NCBI RefSeq assembly: GCF_036231945.1
Contig: NZ_CP109599.1
Location: forward strand, 7,901,501-7,965,500
Direction of reading: 5' to 3'
From: Streptomyces sp. NBC_01429
GTDB taxonomy: Bacteria; Actinomycetota; Actinomycetes; Streptomycetales; Streptomycetaceae
DNA: 64,000 nucleotides
Both the position numbers and the translations under genes were made by a program. The notes beneath the pieces are model-generated. The model had not been told where the DNA came from. It did not search any database and worked only from the letters and a program-made list of their open reading frames with translations. This document shows, one piece after another, positions 26,545-35,059 of the stretch (position 1 is the first letter of the stretch; the number at the start of each line of letters is the position of its first letter).

Positions 26545-27084
26545 ATGCGACCCACCCTGTTCACCATCGACCTGCCCGGCCCGGGCCGATTGAGCACCAT
26601 GGCCAGGCCCCGCGGCTTGGACTGGCTCGAACACGAGATGAGGGCTCTGAGCATCGCAGGTGTCGACATCCTGGTGAGCGCGCTCACGCAACCCGAGATC
26701 GACGAGCTCGGTCTCGCCGGAGAAGCCCATAGAGCCTCGGCCGCAGGTCTGCGATTCGTCGCGATCCCCATCCCTGACCGCACCGTTCCAGCCCTCGCCA
26801 CGGTCCTGCCCACCTTGTGCGAACTCGCCGAACAGCTCAGGGGAGGAGCCCACATCGCCACCCACTGCCGCGCCGGCATCGGACGCGCGTCCCTCCTCGC
26901 CGCCGCACTCCTGATCCTCAACGGCGTCGAACCCAACGCCGCCTGGAGCCGTATCCAACAGGCCAGGGGCCTCGCCGTCCCGGACACCGACGAACAGCGA
27001 TCATGGACGCTGGAACTGATCAGGCACGCATCATCTGGACACATCAATTCCACAGAAGGCTCTGGGGCGTCGACCGGTCGTTGA
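26545..27084 (+). CDS. Protein-tyrosine / dual-specificity phosphatase
   Basis: A 179-residue protein. The active-site P-loop HCRAGIGR occupies 107-114 with nucleophile Cys108 and Arg114; Asp78 in IPIPDRT is the likely general acid. The size and order fit small cysteine-dependent phosphatases acting on phosphotyrosine, phosphoserine or phosphoinositides. The last 20 residues (GHINSTEGSGASTGR) look out of family and may result from a disrupted 3' end. It stands alone between decayed sequence on both sides. Confidence 0.82.
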   Translation: MRPTLFTIDLPGPGRLSTMARPRGLDWLEHEMRALSIAGVDILVSALTQPEIDELGLAGEAHRASAAGLRFVAIPIPDRTVPALATVLPTLCELAEQLRGGAHIATHCRAGIGRASLLAAALLILNGVEPNAAWSRIQQARGLAVPDTDEQRSWTLELIRHASSGHINSTEGSGASTGR

Positions 27085-27207
27085 CACGGCTCCGGGCCGA
27101 GGGGCACGAGCTCGGGGCGGGAAGCGGCAATCTGCCTGGTGAAGGTCGTGATCCGGCCCTGATTCAAGAGCCGCACCGCGGCCGGGTCGCGGCGGTATGT
27201 TGTGGCG

Positions 27208-27900
27208 ATGACCGATTCCGTGCCGCCCGGCGGCGCTGTCCTTGGTGCGGACGAACTGGACGCTCGGTGGGCCGATGCCTGGCGGCCGGAACAGGTCGCG
27301 GAGCGATTGGGCGAGGTCAGCGCGCCCTGGTGCATCGCGGCGGGGTGGGCGCTGGATTTGTTTGGCGGAGGGCAGTCGCGGCCCCACGGCGATCTGGAGA
27401 TCGCGGTACCCGCGGCGGGGTTCGCGGAGATTCGAGCCTGCTTCCCCGAGTACGTGTTTGACGCGGTGGGCTCGGGACGGGTCTGGGCGAGGGCAGGGGC
27501 TGAGGTGCTCGCGGCCACGCACCAGACCTGGCTGCGGGATCCGGCGAGCGGTCAGTTCCTGTTCGACGTCTTCCGCGAGCCGCACGAGGGCGGGACGTGG
27601 ATCTGTCGACGGGACGAGAACCTGCGGCTGCCGTACGACGCGATCATCGAGCGGACCGAGGACGGCATCCCCTATCTGGTGCCGGAGCTTGTGCTGTTGT
27701 TCAAAGCGAAGGCGGCACGGCCCAAGGACCAAGCGGACTTCGAAGGGGTGCTGCCGCTGCTGAGCCAGAGGCGGCGCGACATTCTCGCGTCGTTCGCGAG
27801 GTCGGTGTGCGGCCCGGACAGACGCTGCTGGTCAGCGGTGCGTCCGGGGGAGTCGGATCGGCGGTGCTACAGATCGCCCGCGACCGCGGCATCACGGTGA
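27208..27900 (+). CDS. Aminoglycoside/lincosamide nucleotidyltransferase-like protein with altered C-terminus
   Basis: About 230 residues from ATG 27208; a TATGTT hexamer at 27196-27201 suggests a leaderless transcript. The segment APWCIAAGWALDLFGGGQSRPHGDLEIAV matches the nucleotidyltransferase fold of the AadA2/LinA-like group, with HGD and E as metal ligands, and PYLVPELVLLFKAK is a conserved late motif. Similarity ends near residue 195 (LPLLSQRRRDIL). The last 35 or so residues are an out-of-frame reading of an oxidoreductase fragment, so the C-terminus was replaced at a deletion joint near 27795. It may still fold. A resistance role is possible but not shown. Confidence 0.7.
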   Translation: MTDSVPPGGAVLGADELDARWADAWRPEQVAERLGEVSAPWCIAAGWALDLFGGGQSRPHGDLEIAVPAAGFAEIRACFPEYVFDAVGSGRVWARAGAEVLAATHQTWLRDPASGQFLFDVFREPHEGGTWICRRDENLRLPYDAIIERTEDGIPYLVPELVLLFKAKAARPKDQADFEGVLPLLSQRRRDILASFARSVCGPDRRCWSAVRPGESDRRCYRSPATAASR

Positions 27901-28298
27901 TCGGCACCGCCGGGGCGGCGAACCAGGACCATCTGCGGAGCCTGGGTGCCCTTGCCACGACGTACGGCGAGGGCTGGGCCGAGCGGGTGCGGCAGCTCGG
28001 CCATGTCGACGCGGCCCTCGACCTGGCCGGCTCGGGGGTGATCCGCGAACTCGTCGAGCTGACCGGGGACCCGCAGAGGGTGATCTCCATCGCCGATCTC
28101 GATGCGCCGGAGCTCGGTGTCCGGTTCTCCGGCGTGGCCGGGAGCGTGCCGGATGCGCCGGCCGAGGCCGCCGGCCTCATCTCGCGGGGGAAGCTCCACA
28201 TCCCGGTCGAGAAGTCGTACACGCTCGCCGAGGCCGGGGCGGCCCACATCGACAGCCGAGCCGGTCACACGCGCGGGCGCCGGGTCGTGGTCGTCTGA
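27797..28298 (+). pseudogene. Truncated zinc-type alcohol dehydrogenase / quinone oxidoreductase (MDR)
   Basis: The frame begins abruptly with REVGVRPGQTLLV, followed by the Rossmann motif SGASGGVGSAVLQIA and a normal MDR C-terminus (ISRGKLHIPVEKSYTLAEAG, ending GRRVVVV). The whole N-terminal catalytic GroES-like domain (about 140 residues) is missing and the preceding DNA belongs to the nucleotidyltransferase. It is the downstream half of a gene cut by a deletion or recombination. No start codon or ribosome site serves it. Confidence 0.8.
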
Positions 28299-28641
28299 GC
28301 CGTTTCCTGCGACAGTTGCACGGTGCCTTCGGCGTCGGCAGGGCGATGACGTGCGGTGGCGCTTCCCGTGCGTACGCGCCCGCCGCGCCGCACGCTCTGG
28401 CGGAGCCGCGGTCTTGGTGCGGGCGGCCGGACGGCGATGCCGAGAGTGTGGCGCGCTGCCTTCGCCGTCCTCGCCGCCGTCACAATGCTCCGGCCCGCCT
28501 GGCGGCGGTAGCACGCGACTCCGGCGCCGACGACGCACGCCGACGACGCACGAGGGGGCGGGACCCCGCCAAGAGGCCCCGCCCCATCTTCAGTGGGTCA
28601 TGCGGCAGTGAGTCATGCGGCAATGGGTGGTGCGACCGGGC
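28299..28641. other. Gap between convergent genes
   Basis: No credible coding frame. The stretch holds GC-rich decayed sequence, short ACGACGCACGCCG-type repeats at about 28530-28550, and a terminator hairpin at 28555-28585. Confidence 0.5.
28555..28585. terminator. GC-rich hairpin between convergent genes
   Basis: GGGGCGGGACC (28555-28565) pairs with GGCCCCGCCCC (28575-28585) with one mismatch and a 9-base loop. It lies 57 bp after the leftward TAP peptidase gene and is followed by ATCTT on the plus strand. Confidence 0.6.
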
Positions 28642-30288
28642 TCAGAAGCGGTCCGGGGCACGCTCCGGGAGCGGAGATCCGGGGAGCGCGTCCCGCTTCT
28701 GGTTCTTCCGCGCCTCCGCGTTCGAGTCGGCCGTCGCCTCGCAGGTCACGTCCCTTGCCGGGAGCTTGCCTGTGAGCAGGTAGCCGGTGACCTCGCCGTC
28801 CGTGCACGCGTTGCCGCTCGGGTAGACGCCATGGCCCTCGCCGCCGAGGACAGTGACCATTCTCGAGCCCTTCAGGTCGGCGTGCAGGGCCTGTCCGCTG
28901 GGCAGCGGGGTCTGCGAGTCCCACTCGTTCTGGACGACCAGGGAGCCGGCCTTGTTGTTCACGACAGTGGCCGGTTCCACGGACTCGTCCCAGAACGCAC
29001 AGGGCTTGATGCTGGACGCGAAGTCACCGTAGAGCGGATAACGGCCCTTGTCCTCGATGGCGTCCCGCCGGTAGCTCTCAGGATCGCGTGACCACGCGGC
29101 CGAGTTGTCGCCGCAGACCACGGCCCAGAAGCTCGCCGTCATGTTGTCGGACGGGACCTCGGCGGCATCGGCGACGGCGCCCGCCGTCCCGTCCCCCTCG
29201 GATCCGGCGAACGCAGCCAGCACTCTCGCGGAGGCGGGCTCGCCGGCCGCGGCCTTCTTCAGCTCCACGACCCCCTCGGTGGCGTACTCCGGGGTGAAGA
29301 CCGCCTCGCGCATGCCGCTGCGGAGGTCATCACCGGTGTTCGGCTGCCCTTCTATCTCGATGGGCCTCTCGTCGGCCTGCGCGACCAGGTCCCAGAAGGT
29401 ACGGGCGACCTCCTTCGGTGTGTCACCGAGGCCGTACTTCTCCGAGCGTGCGGCGGCCCACTCGGTCCACCGGTCGAAAGCGGGCTCGGCACCCTCGGCC
29501 CACCACTGGATCATCCCCCGCCAGGCACGCGCCGGATCGACCGCGCTGTCCAGCACGAACCGGTCGGCCCGGCCCGGGAAGAGCTGGGTGTAGACGGCGC
29601 CCAGGTAGGTGCCGTACGAGTAACCCACGTACGAGATCTTCTTCTCACCGAGGATCGCCCGGAGCAGATCCAAGTCGCGCGCGGTGTTGAGTGTGGTGAT
29701 GTGCGGGAGCGTGTCGCCCGCTTTCGCCTTGCACTTGTTCGCGACGTCGCGTGCCCAGGCGACGTCCTTGCCGAACGTCTCCTCCTTGTACGGCCGCAGC
29801 GGATTCTCCTCTTCCGGCTCCAGATCGCAGGAGACCGGGCTGCTCTTCCCCACCCCGCGTGGGTCGAAGCCGATGAGGTCGTACTTCCGCTGTGCGGATT
29901 CGGGGAGCCTCTCCTGCATCCCCATCGGCATGTAGAGTCCCCGCCCGCCCGGGCCGCCGGGGTTGGAGAACAGGACACCGTGCCGCTCGTCGGGCGCGGT
30001 GCTCTTGATCCGGGATATGGCCAGGTCGATCCGCTTGCCCTCAGGAACCCGGTAATCCAGCGGGACCTTGATCCTGGCGCACTCGAACTCCGCCGGAGAG
30101 TCGGCTTCGCACCGCTGCCACTTCGGCTTCTGCTTCACGTAACGGTCCAGCGCGCCCTTGGCGGCGGACGAGGAGGCGGTCGACGGGGTGGCGGCCGGTG
30201 CGGCGATGGCCGTCGAGGTGGCGAGCGCGGGAGCCAGCATTGCCGTGACACCGACGGCCAACAGGGGCCCGAGACATCGTCTACGCAC
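28642..30288 (-). CDS. Secreted TAP-type alpha/beta hydrolase (tripeptidyl aminopeptidase, S33)
   Basis: A 548-residue secreted protein; GTG start (complement of 30286-30288) preceded by AGAAGGAACG. A signal peptide with an AIAAPAAT cleavage region is followed by a Ser/Ala-rich linker. NPGGPGG (109-115), FDPRGVG, the nucleophile GYSYG with Ser224 and the late GGEGHGVYPSGN give the oxyanion region and catalytic His. It is a paralogue of the 20917-22383 protein, sharing layout and motifs, with longer N- and C-terminal parts. It should cut N-terminal tripeptides or act as an esterase outside the cell. Confidence 0.92.
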   Translation of the reverse strand: MRRRCLGPLLAVGVTAMLAPALATSTAIAAPAATPSTASSSAAKGALDRYVKQKPKWQRCEADSPAEFECARIKVPLDYRVPEGKRIDLAISRIKSTAPDERHGVLFSNPGGPGGRGLYMPMGMQERLPESAQRKYDLIGFDPRGVGKSSPVSCDLEPEEENPLRPYKEETFGKDVAWARDVANKCKAKAGDTLPHITTLNTARDLDLLRAILGEKKISYVGYSYGTYLGAVYTQLFPGRADRFVLDSAVDPARAWRGMIQWWAEGAEPAFDRWTEWAAARSEKYGLGDTPKEVARTFWDLVAQADERPIEIEGQPNTGDDLRSGMREAVFTPEYATEGVVELKKAAAGEPASARVLAAFAGSEGDGTAGAVADAAEVPSDNMTASFWAVVCGDNSAAWSRDPESYRRDAIEDKGRYPLYGDFASSIKPCAFWDESVEPATVVNNKAGSLVVQNEWDSQTPLPSGQALHADLKGSRMVTVLGGEGHGVYPSGNACTDGEVTGYLLTGKLPARDVTCEATADSNAEARKNQKRDALPGSPLPERAPDRF

Positions 30289-30832
30289 GTAATCGTTCCT
30301 TCTGGTCGCGTGTTGGGACGGAAACGATCATTCAGGTGGTGTGCGTGCGAAACATCAGCCGACGGCCTCAACTCCCCTCCGTCTGCGGAGTGATATGACG
30401 GGCCGTACATGATCCTCTGGTCGTAGGGAACGAATGCGGGGCGCACCTGGCACGCCGCCCTTCGTCAGTCTCGGCAGACGATCAGAAGCCCGGGATCCGC
30501 CTGTCCGGTGGCACGCGACGCGTCGGTTCTCAGCCGTGGCCGTCAAGAACGTGACGTTCACGGCTCGCGAGTGCGCCGGCCCAGGGCGTGAGGGGGTAGA
30601 CGTCAGCTCAGTACCTGTAGCGGTTGTCCTCTGACATGAGATGTTGGCCGGTTGTCAGGCGATTTCGACGACCAGTAATTTCCTGCCACCTGAGCTCGAC
30701 CAGTGGTCCTCCGGCGCAGAGGAAGCGAAGAGGCCGTGAGCCAGATGTTGTTTCGGTCGTACATCCCGTTGGGACGCTTTCCGGTCTGAGATGATCAGCG
30801 GGACCGCACGAATGAATACAAAGGTGGGGAAC
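30289..30832. other. 544-bp gap
   Basis: It contains the promoter side of the leftward peptidase gene and moderately AT-rich sequence at 30290-30420. No frame shows recognisable family features; the short open frames found have codon use unlike the neighbours. Confidence 0.45.
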
Positions 30833-31039
30833 ATGATCGGTCTGGTGCTGCTCGGCGTCTTGGTGCTCGCCGTCGGCGGATGTGTATGTGTGGTGTGGGC
30901 GGGGCGTGGCGGGCCCCGCTGGGTCCGCGGGGTGGCGACCGTGACGCTGGCCGCGGGCGAGCTGGCACGTCGCTCCAGGAAGAACCGGCGCCGGATTCCT
31001 TACGGAACCAGCAGCACCAGCGGCGGCGGTGACGACTAG
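30833..31039 (+). CDS. Small single-pass membrane protein
   Basis: A 68-residue peptide. AAGGTGGGGA at 30821-30830 supports ATG 30833; upstream in-frame ATGs exist at 30791 and 30812 but lack a site. One hydrophobic helix (MIGLVLLGVLVLAVGG) is followed by a basic cytoplasmic region (ARRSRKNRRR) and a Gly/Ser-rich tail ending GGGDD. I do not recognise a family. It stands between decayed stretches and could be a small stress- or envelope-related peptide, or merely an open frame. Confidence 0.45.
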   Translation: MIGLVLLGVLVLAVGGCVCVVWAGRGGPRWVRGVATVTLAAGELARRSRKNRRRIPYGTSSTSGGGDD

Positions 31040-31235
31040 GGATGGACGAAGCGGCCTGGACCGGATGGTCGAAGTCGCCCGGCAACGGTCAAGGGAGATC
31101 TCCGAGCTTCTCCGGATTCTGCATGCGGGAGCTGGAATCCGCGAAAACGAAGCAGCCGACCCCACCCCGCCATGTCCTCACCCGCGAGGGCCCGCCTCCC
31201 CCGGATCCGGAGGAGGCGGGCCCTCGGCCTACCTG

Positions 31236-31427
31236 TCCGCTCTCGACGAGCGCCTTGAGCCTCGGCAGTGTCTTCTCGATGCCCTTGGCATTCATCTTGG
31301 TCCAGCGGGTGCGCGCCAGCGCCAGGCCGATTGGCGAGTTGGAGAAGTCGCAGGTCTCGACGACCCGCGTCCCGCCCGGAACCTCCGGGGGCTCGTAGCG
31401 CCAGCGGTGCCTGCCAGGGTGGGCCCA
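31236..31427 (-). pseudogene. SRPBCC/polyketide-cyclase C-terminal fragment
   Basis: On the minus strand the reading YEPPEVPGGTRVVETCDF followed by MNAKGIEKTLPRLKALVES matches the end of an SRPBCC (START-like) protein. The first half of the domain is absent: upstream sequence in all frames is unrelated, and the frame runs past the normal end without a stop. It is a truncated, probably inactive copy. The remainder of 31040-31510 holds no other recognisable gene. Confidence 0.6.
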
Positions 31428-31510
31428 GCGGGAGAGGGGGCGCTTCCCCGGTCGGCGCCGCGCCGGGGCCGACAGCCGGCGGGGCCCGGAGGTGAGGCCG
31501 CCCACTCGCC

Positions 31511-31535
31511 TTGCATAATCATGTGCGACGTCGCA
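31511..31535 (+). promoter_or_regulatory. Promoter and possible ARG box of argG
   Basis: TTGCATAATCATGTGC (31511-31526) resembles an arginine-repressor ARG box half-pair and includes a CATAAT -10-like hexamer. The overlapping TGCGACGTCGCA (31524-31535) is a perfect 12-bp palindrome. The ATG at 31546 has no Shine-Dalgarno, so the transcript leader should be very short. Confidence 0.45.
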
Positions 31536-31545
31536 TACTCTTCCT

Positions 31546-32994
31546 ATGTCTAAGGTTCTTACCTCCCTGCCCACCGGCGAGCGCGTCGGCATCGCCTTCT
31601 CCGGCGGCCTCGACACCTCCGTCGCGGTCGCGTGGATGCGCGACAAGGGTGCCGTCCCGTGCACCTACACCGCCGATATCGGCCAGTACGACGAGCCCGA
31701 CATCGCGTCGGTGCCCGGCCGCGCGGAGGCCTACGGTGCCGAGATCGCGCGCCTGGTCGACTGCCGAGCGGCGCTGGTCGAGGAGGGCCTGGCCGCGCTC
31801 GCCTGCGGCGCGTTCCACATCCGCTCGGGCGGCCGTGCCTACTTCAACACCACCCCGCTCGGCCGCGCCGTCACCGGCACCCTGCTCGTCAGGGCGATGC
31901 TGGAGGACAACGTACAGATCTGGGGCGACGGCTCGACGTTCAAGGGCAACGACATCGAGCGGTTCTACCGTTACGGCCTGCTGGCCAACCCCCACCTGCG
32001 CATCTACAAGCCGTGGCTCGACGCGGACTTCGTCTCCGAGCTGGGCGGCCGCAAGGAGATGTCGGAGTGGCTGGTGGCCCACGGGCTGCCCTACCGCGAC
32101 AGCACCGAGAAGGCGTACTCGACCGACGCCAACATCTGGGGCGCCACGCACGAGGCCAAGACGCTGGAGCACCTCGACACGGGTGTGGAGACCGTCGAGC
32201 CGATCATGGGCGTGCGCTTCTGGGACCCCTCGGTCGAGATCCCCGTCGAGGACGTGACGATCGGCTTCGACCAGGGCCGCCCGGTGACGGTCAACGGCAA
32301 GGAGTTCTCCTCCCCGGTCGACCTGGTCATGGAGGCGAACGCGATCGGCGGCCGCCACGGCCTGGGCATGTCGGACCAGATCGAGAACCGGATCATCGAG
32401 GCGAAGAGCCGCGGCATCTACGAGGCGCCGGGCATGGCGCTGCTGCACGCCGCCTACGAGCGCCTCGTCAACGCGATCCACAACGAGGACACCCTCGCCC
32501 ATTACCACAACGAGGGGCGGCGCCTCGGCCGCCTGATGTACGAGGGCCGCTGGCTGGACCCGCAGGCGCTGATGGTCCGCGAGTCGCTCCAGCGCTGGGT
32601 CGGATCGGCGGTCACCGGCGAGGTGACCCTGCGGCTGCGGCGCGGTGAGGACTACTCGATCCTGAACACCACGGGACCGGCATTCAGCTACCACCCGGAC
32701 AAGCTGTCGATGGAGCGCACCGAGGACTCGGCATTCGGCCCGGTGGACCGGATCGGCCAGCTCACCATGCGCAACCTGGACATCGCCGACTCGCGCGCGA
32801 GGCTCGAACAGTACGCCGGCCTCGGTATCGTCGGCACGACCCACCCCGCGCTGATCGGCGCCGCCCAGGCGGCCGCGACCGGCCTGATCGGCACCATGCC
32901 TGAGGGCGGCGCCGAGGCCATCGCCTCCCGCGGCGAGGTCTCCGGCGACGACGAGCTTCTGGACCGCGCCGCGATGGAGTTCGGCACCGACTGA
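31546..32994 (+). CDS. argG: Argininosuccinate synthase
   Basis: A 482-residue protein of the longer, E. coli-like ArgG type. It joins citrulline and aspartate at the expense of ATP in arginine synthesis. FSGGLDTSVA near residue 18 is the ATP pyrophosphatase loop; YTADIGQYDEPD and STFKGNDIERFYRYG are conserved citrulline/aspartate-binding stretches, and NIWGATHEAKTLE is also characteristic. It stands alone, not in an arg operon. Streptomycetes often carry a short-form argG in the arginine locus, so this may be a second, differently regulated copy (inference). Confidence 0.95.
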   Translation: MSKVLTSLPTGERVGIAFSGGLDTSVAVAWMRDKGAVPCTYTADIGQYDEPDIASVPGRAEAYGAEIARLVDCRAALVEEGLAALACGAFHIRSGGRAYFNTTPLGRAVTGTLLVRAMLEDNVQIWGDGSTFKGNDIERFYRYGLLANPHLRIYKPWLDADFVSELGGRKEMSEWLVAHGLPYRDSTEKAYSTDANIWGATHEAKTLEHLDTGVETVEPIMGVRFWDPSVEIPVEDVTIGFDQGRPVTVNGKEFSSPVDLVMEANAIGGRHGLGMSDQIENRIIEAKSRGIYEAPGMALLHAAYERLVNAIHNEDTLAHYHNEGRRLGRLMYEGRWLDPQALMVRESLQRWVGSAVTGEVTLRLRRGEDYSILNTTGPAFSYHPDKLSMERTEDSAFGPVDRIGQLTMRNLDIADSRARLEQYAGLGIVGTTHPALIGAAQAAATGLIGTMPEGGAEAIASRGEVSGDDELLDRAAMEFGTD

Positions 32995-33033
32995 CCGGCC
33001 GACCGACGCCACGCGTGACCGACGCCGACGCGT

Positions 33034-33069
33034 GACCGAGGCCCTGGCCGGGAGGTCGGGGCCTCGGTC
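33034..33069 (+). terminator. Terminator hairpin after argG
   Basis: GACCGAGGCCC (33034-33044) pairs perfectly with GGGCCTCGGTC (33059-33069), with a 14-base loop, 40 bp after the argG stop. The sequence before it (33000-33035) is made of GACCGACGC-type short repeats. Confidence 0.65.
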
Positions 33070-33151
33070 CGTTCGGCGCGAGAGGCGCGGGCGTTGTCAG
33101 AGGTGTGGTGCATGATCGGGGCATCGGTTGTTCGAAGGGGATGGGGACGCC

Positions 33152-33493
33152 ATGTCGATCACGAACCAGCGGGTAGCGGGGCAGTCGTTTCTGCGACGGC
33201 TCTACTCGGACACGTATTTCCCGGATCACCTCCTCGACAAGGGGAGCGCGATCCTGCTGCGGCTGTGCGCGCGGATCGAGGCGGAGAGGCCGGCGGACCT
33301 GGCGGCCCTGTACGTGCTGACCCAAGCGGCGACGGAGGAGTTCAACCTGCTGGAGGCCGAGTTCGAGGCGGCGGGAAGCCAGATCGAGACCGTTGCGCGG
33401 GAGGAGATCGCCGAGGGCTTCTGGTTCGTCGCTTCGGCCTACGGGTTCGCGGACGCGGACGTGGAGGAGCTGATCGCCACCCGCGATTGGTGA
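33152..33493 (+). CDS. DUF5713 family protein
   Basis: A 113-residue acidic helical protein. ATG 33152 lies after GAAGGGG and gives the family-typical start MSITNQRV; an upstream in-frame start at 33128 is less likely. The conserved ends YSDTYFPDHLLDKGSAIL and IAEGFWFVASAYGFADADVE match my recollection of the DUF5713 family. The function is unknown. It is monocistronic, between the argG terminator and the AT-rich promoter region of the P450 gene. Confidence 0.75.
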   Translation: MSITNQRVAGQSFLRRLYSDTYFPDHLLDKGSAILLRLCARIEAERPADLAALYVLTQAATEEFNLLEAEFEAAGSQIETVAREEIAEGFWFVASAYGFADADVEELIATRDW

Positions 33494-33729
33494 GCGGCTG
33501 AGGGGGTGGATGGCGGGTTTCGGGGGAGATCCGCCATTCTTGCAATTAATTCATTCATGCTGATTAAGAGTTTAATTGGTCGAGTATTTGTTTTATGGCG
33601 TACGGGGTGTGGGTCGGGGTATGCTCCGTACGCACCGGGATGAAATCCTGCGAGACATGCCGCTCCAGCGGACTGCGTGGCGTACGTTCCCTCCCCGTTT
33701 TGCACGAAGGACAGCAGGAGGCGATCCGG
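33494..33729 (+). promoter_or_regulatory. AT-rich promoter region of the biosynthetic cluster
   Basis: Bases 33535-33600 are far richer in A/T than any neighbouring stretch (ATTAATTCATTCATG and TTTAATTGG are included). The P450 frame is open upstream to 33595, but the AGGAG at 33716-33720 points to a start at 33730. The DNA in between is probably an untranslated leader. Confidence 0.5.
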
Positions 33730-34950
33730 GTGAATCCGGAATCGATTCTTCTCTCGACGTTCACCCCGGACGGCCGGGAAAATCCCTATCCTGCCCTGTC
33801 GGAACTCCGGAAAATCGCTCCGGTCCACTACAGCCAGCAGCTTGATTCATATTTCCTCACGCGTTTCTCCGACTGCCATGCGGCGCTGACGGATCCGCGC
33901 CTTCGGACTCCCGATCTCGAATGGTACGACCAGGAGGTGTCCGCCGGCCGGGAGCACCCGGCCGCCGAATTCTTCTATTCCTCCATGCTCCGCGCCAATT
34001 CCCCGCTCCATGACCGAATGCGCCGGACGGTCGGCGCGGAGTTCAGCGCCCGGCGCATGGCCGCGCTGGGACCGGCCGTGGAAGGGCGCACCCGCGAACT
34101 GCTGGACAAATTCGCCGACGCGACCTCCGGGGGCGGCACGGCGGACTTCCAGGAGATGGTGGGATATCCCCTTCCGGTGGCCGTGGTGGGCGCGCTCATC
34201 GGCGTACCCCGAGACGAACAGGACCACTTCTACCGCTACGGCAAGGACGCCGGCCGCATTCTGGAGCCGGTGCGCTCACCGGCGGACTGGGCGCGCGCCG
34301 ACCTGGCCGTGGAGACCCTGCGGGAGTACTTCGCGGAACTCCTTTGCCGCCGCCGTTCGAAGCCCGCCGACGGTCTCGCCTCCAGACTCCTCGCGATGCG
34401 GGAAGCCGCCGAGGAGCCGCTCACGGAGCGGGAGCTGACGGACATGCTGCTCCTGGTGTTCGTGGCGGGCTTCGAGACCACGACGAGTCTTCTGGGCCTG
34501 ACCCTCTTCGCGCTGCTGACCCACCCCGAACAGCGGGCTCTCGTCGCCGAGGATCCCGGACTGGGCCCGGCCGCCGTGGAGGAGTCGCTCAGGTGGGACA
34601 CCCCGGTCCGGATGACGGAGCGCGTCGCCTCCCGGGCGCTGGAGATCGACGGCGTTCCGGTTCCCGAGGGGGCCAATGTGACCACGGTCCTCGCCGCCGC
34701 CAACCGCGATCCCGCGTGCCACGACGAACCCGACGCGTTCAGGGTGCGCCGACGGGACACCAAGGTCCTCAGCTTCAGCGCGGGACCGCACTTCTGTCTC
34801 GGCGCGGCACTGGCCCGTATGGAAGGCGCGACGCTGGTACGGCAGATACTGCCGCGCTTCCCGGACCTGGCGCTGGCCGGGCCCGCCGTACGACGTGACT
34901 CGATCAGCCTGCGCGCGTTCGACGTACTCCCGCTGTCCACCAGCGGCTGA
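33730..34950 (+). CDS. Cytochrome P450
   Basis: A 406-residue bacterial class I P450. GTG 33730 with AGGAG 9 bp upstream gives the usual length; the longer open frame adds 45 residues unlike any P450. The haem loop FSAGPHFCLG has the thiolate Cys356, the I-helix is AGFETT (246-251) with Glu-Thr in place of the commoner Asp/Glu-Thr pair, and the K-helix is EESLR (Glu285, Arg288). It is the first gene of an eight-gene same-strand cluster and probably hydroxylates or desaturates the pathway's acyl chain or a late intermediate. The redox partner is not in the window. Confidence 0.93.
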   Translation: MNPESILLSTFTPDGRENPYPALSELRKIAPVHYSQQLDSYFLTRFSDCHAALTDPRLRTPDLEWYDQEVSAGREHPAAEFFYSSMLRANSPLHDRMRRTVGAEFSARRMAALGPAVEGRTRELLDKFADATSGGGTADFQEMVGYPLPVAVVGALIGVPRDEQDHFYRYGKDAGRILEPVRSPADWARADLAVETLREYFAELLCRRRSKPADGLASRLLAMREAAEEPLTERELTDMLLLVFVAGFETTTSLLGLTLFALLTHPEQRALVAEDPGLGPAAVEESLRWDTPVRMTERVASRALEIDGVPVPEGANVTTVLAAANRDPACHDEPDAFRVRRRDTKVLSFSAGPHFCLGAALARMEGATLVRQILPRFPDLALAGPAVRRDSISLRAFDVLPLSTSG

Positions 34951-35059
34951 GCGCCTGCCGCGCGCCCCAGTGGATCGCGGCGCCCCTCCCGGCGGCCCGA
35001 ACGGTCCGTACGACCGCACACACCATGTCCCGGGACAAGGCCCCCTGAAGGGACCGCAC

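Noticed and set aside
30608..31165. 185-codon minus-strand frame near the small membrane protein
   Set aside because: Antisense to the small membrane gene in part, and without a start signal or recognisable motif.
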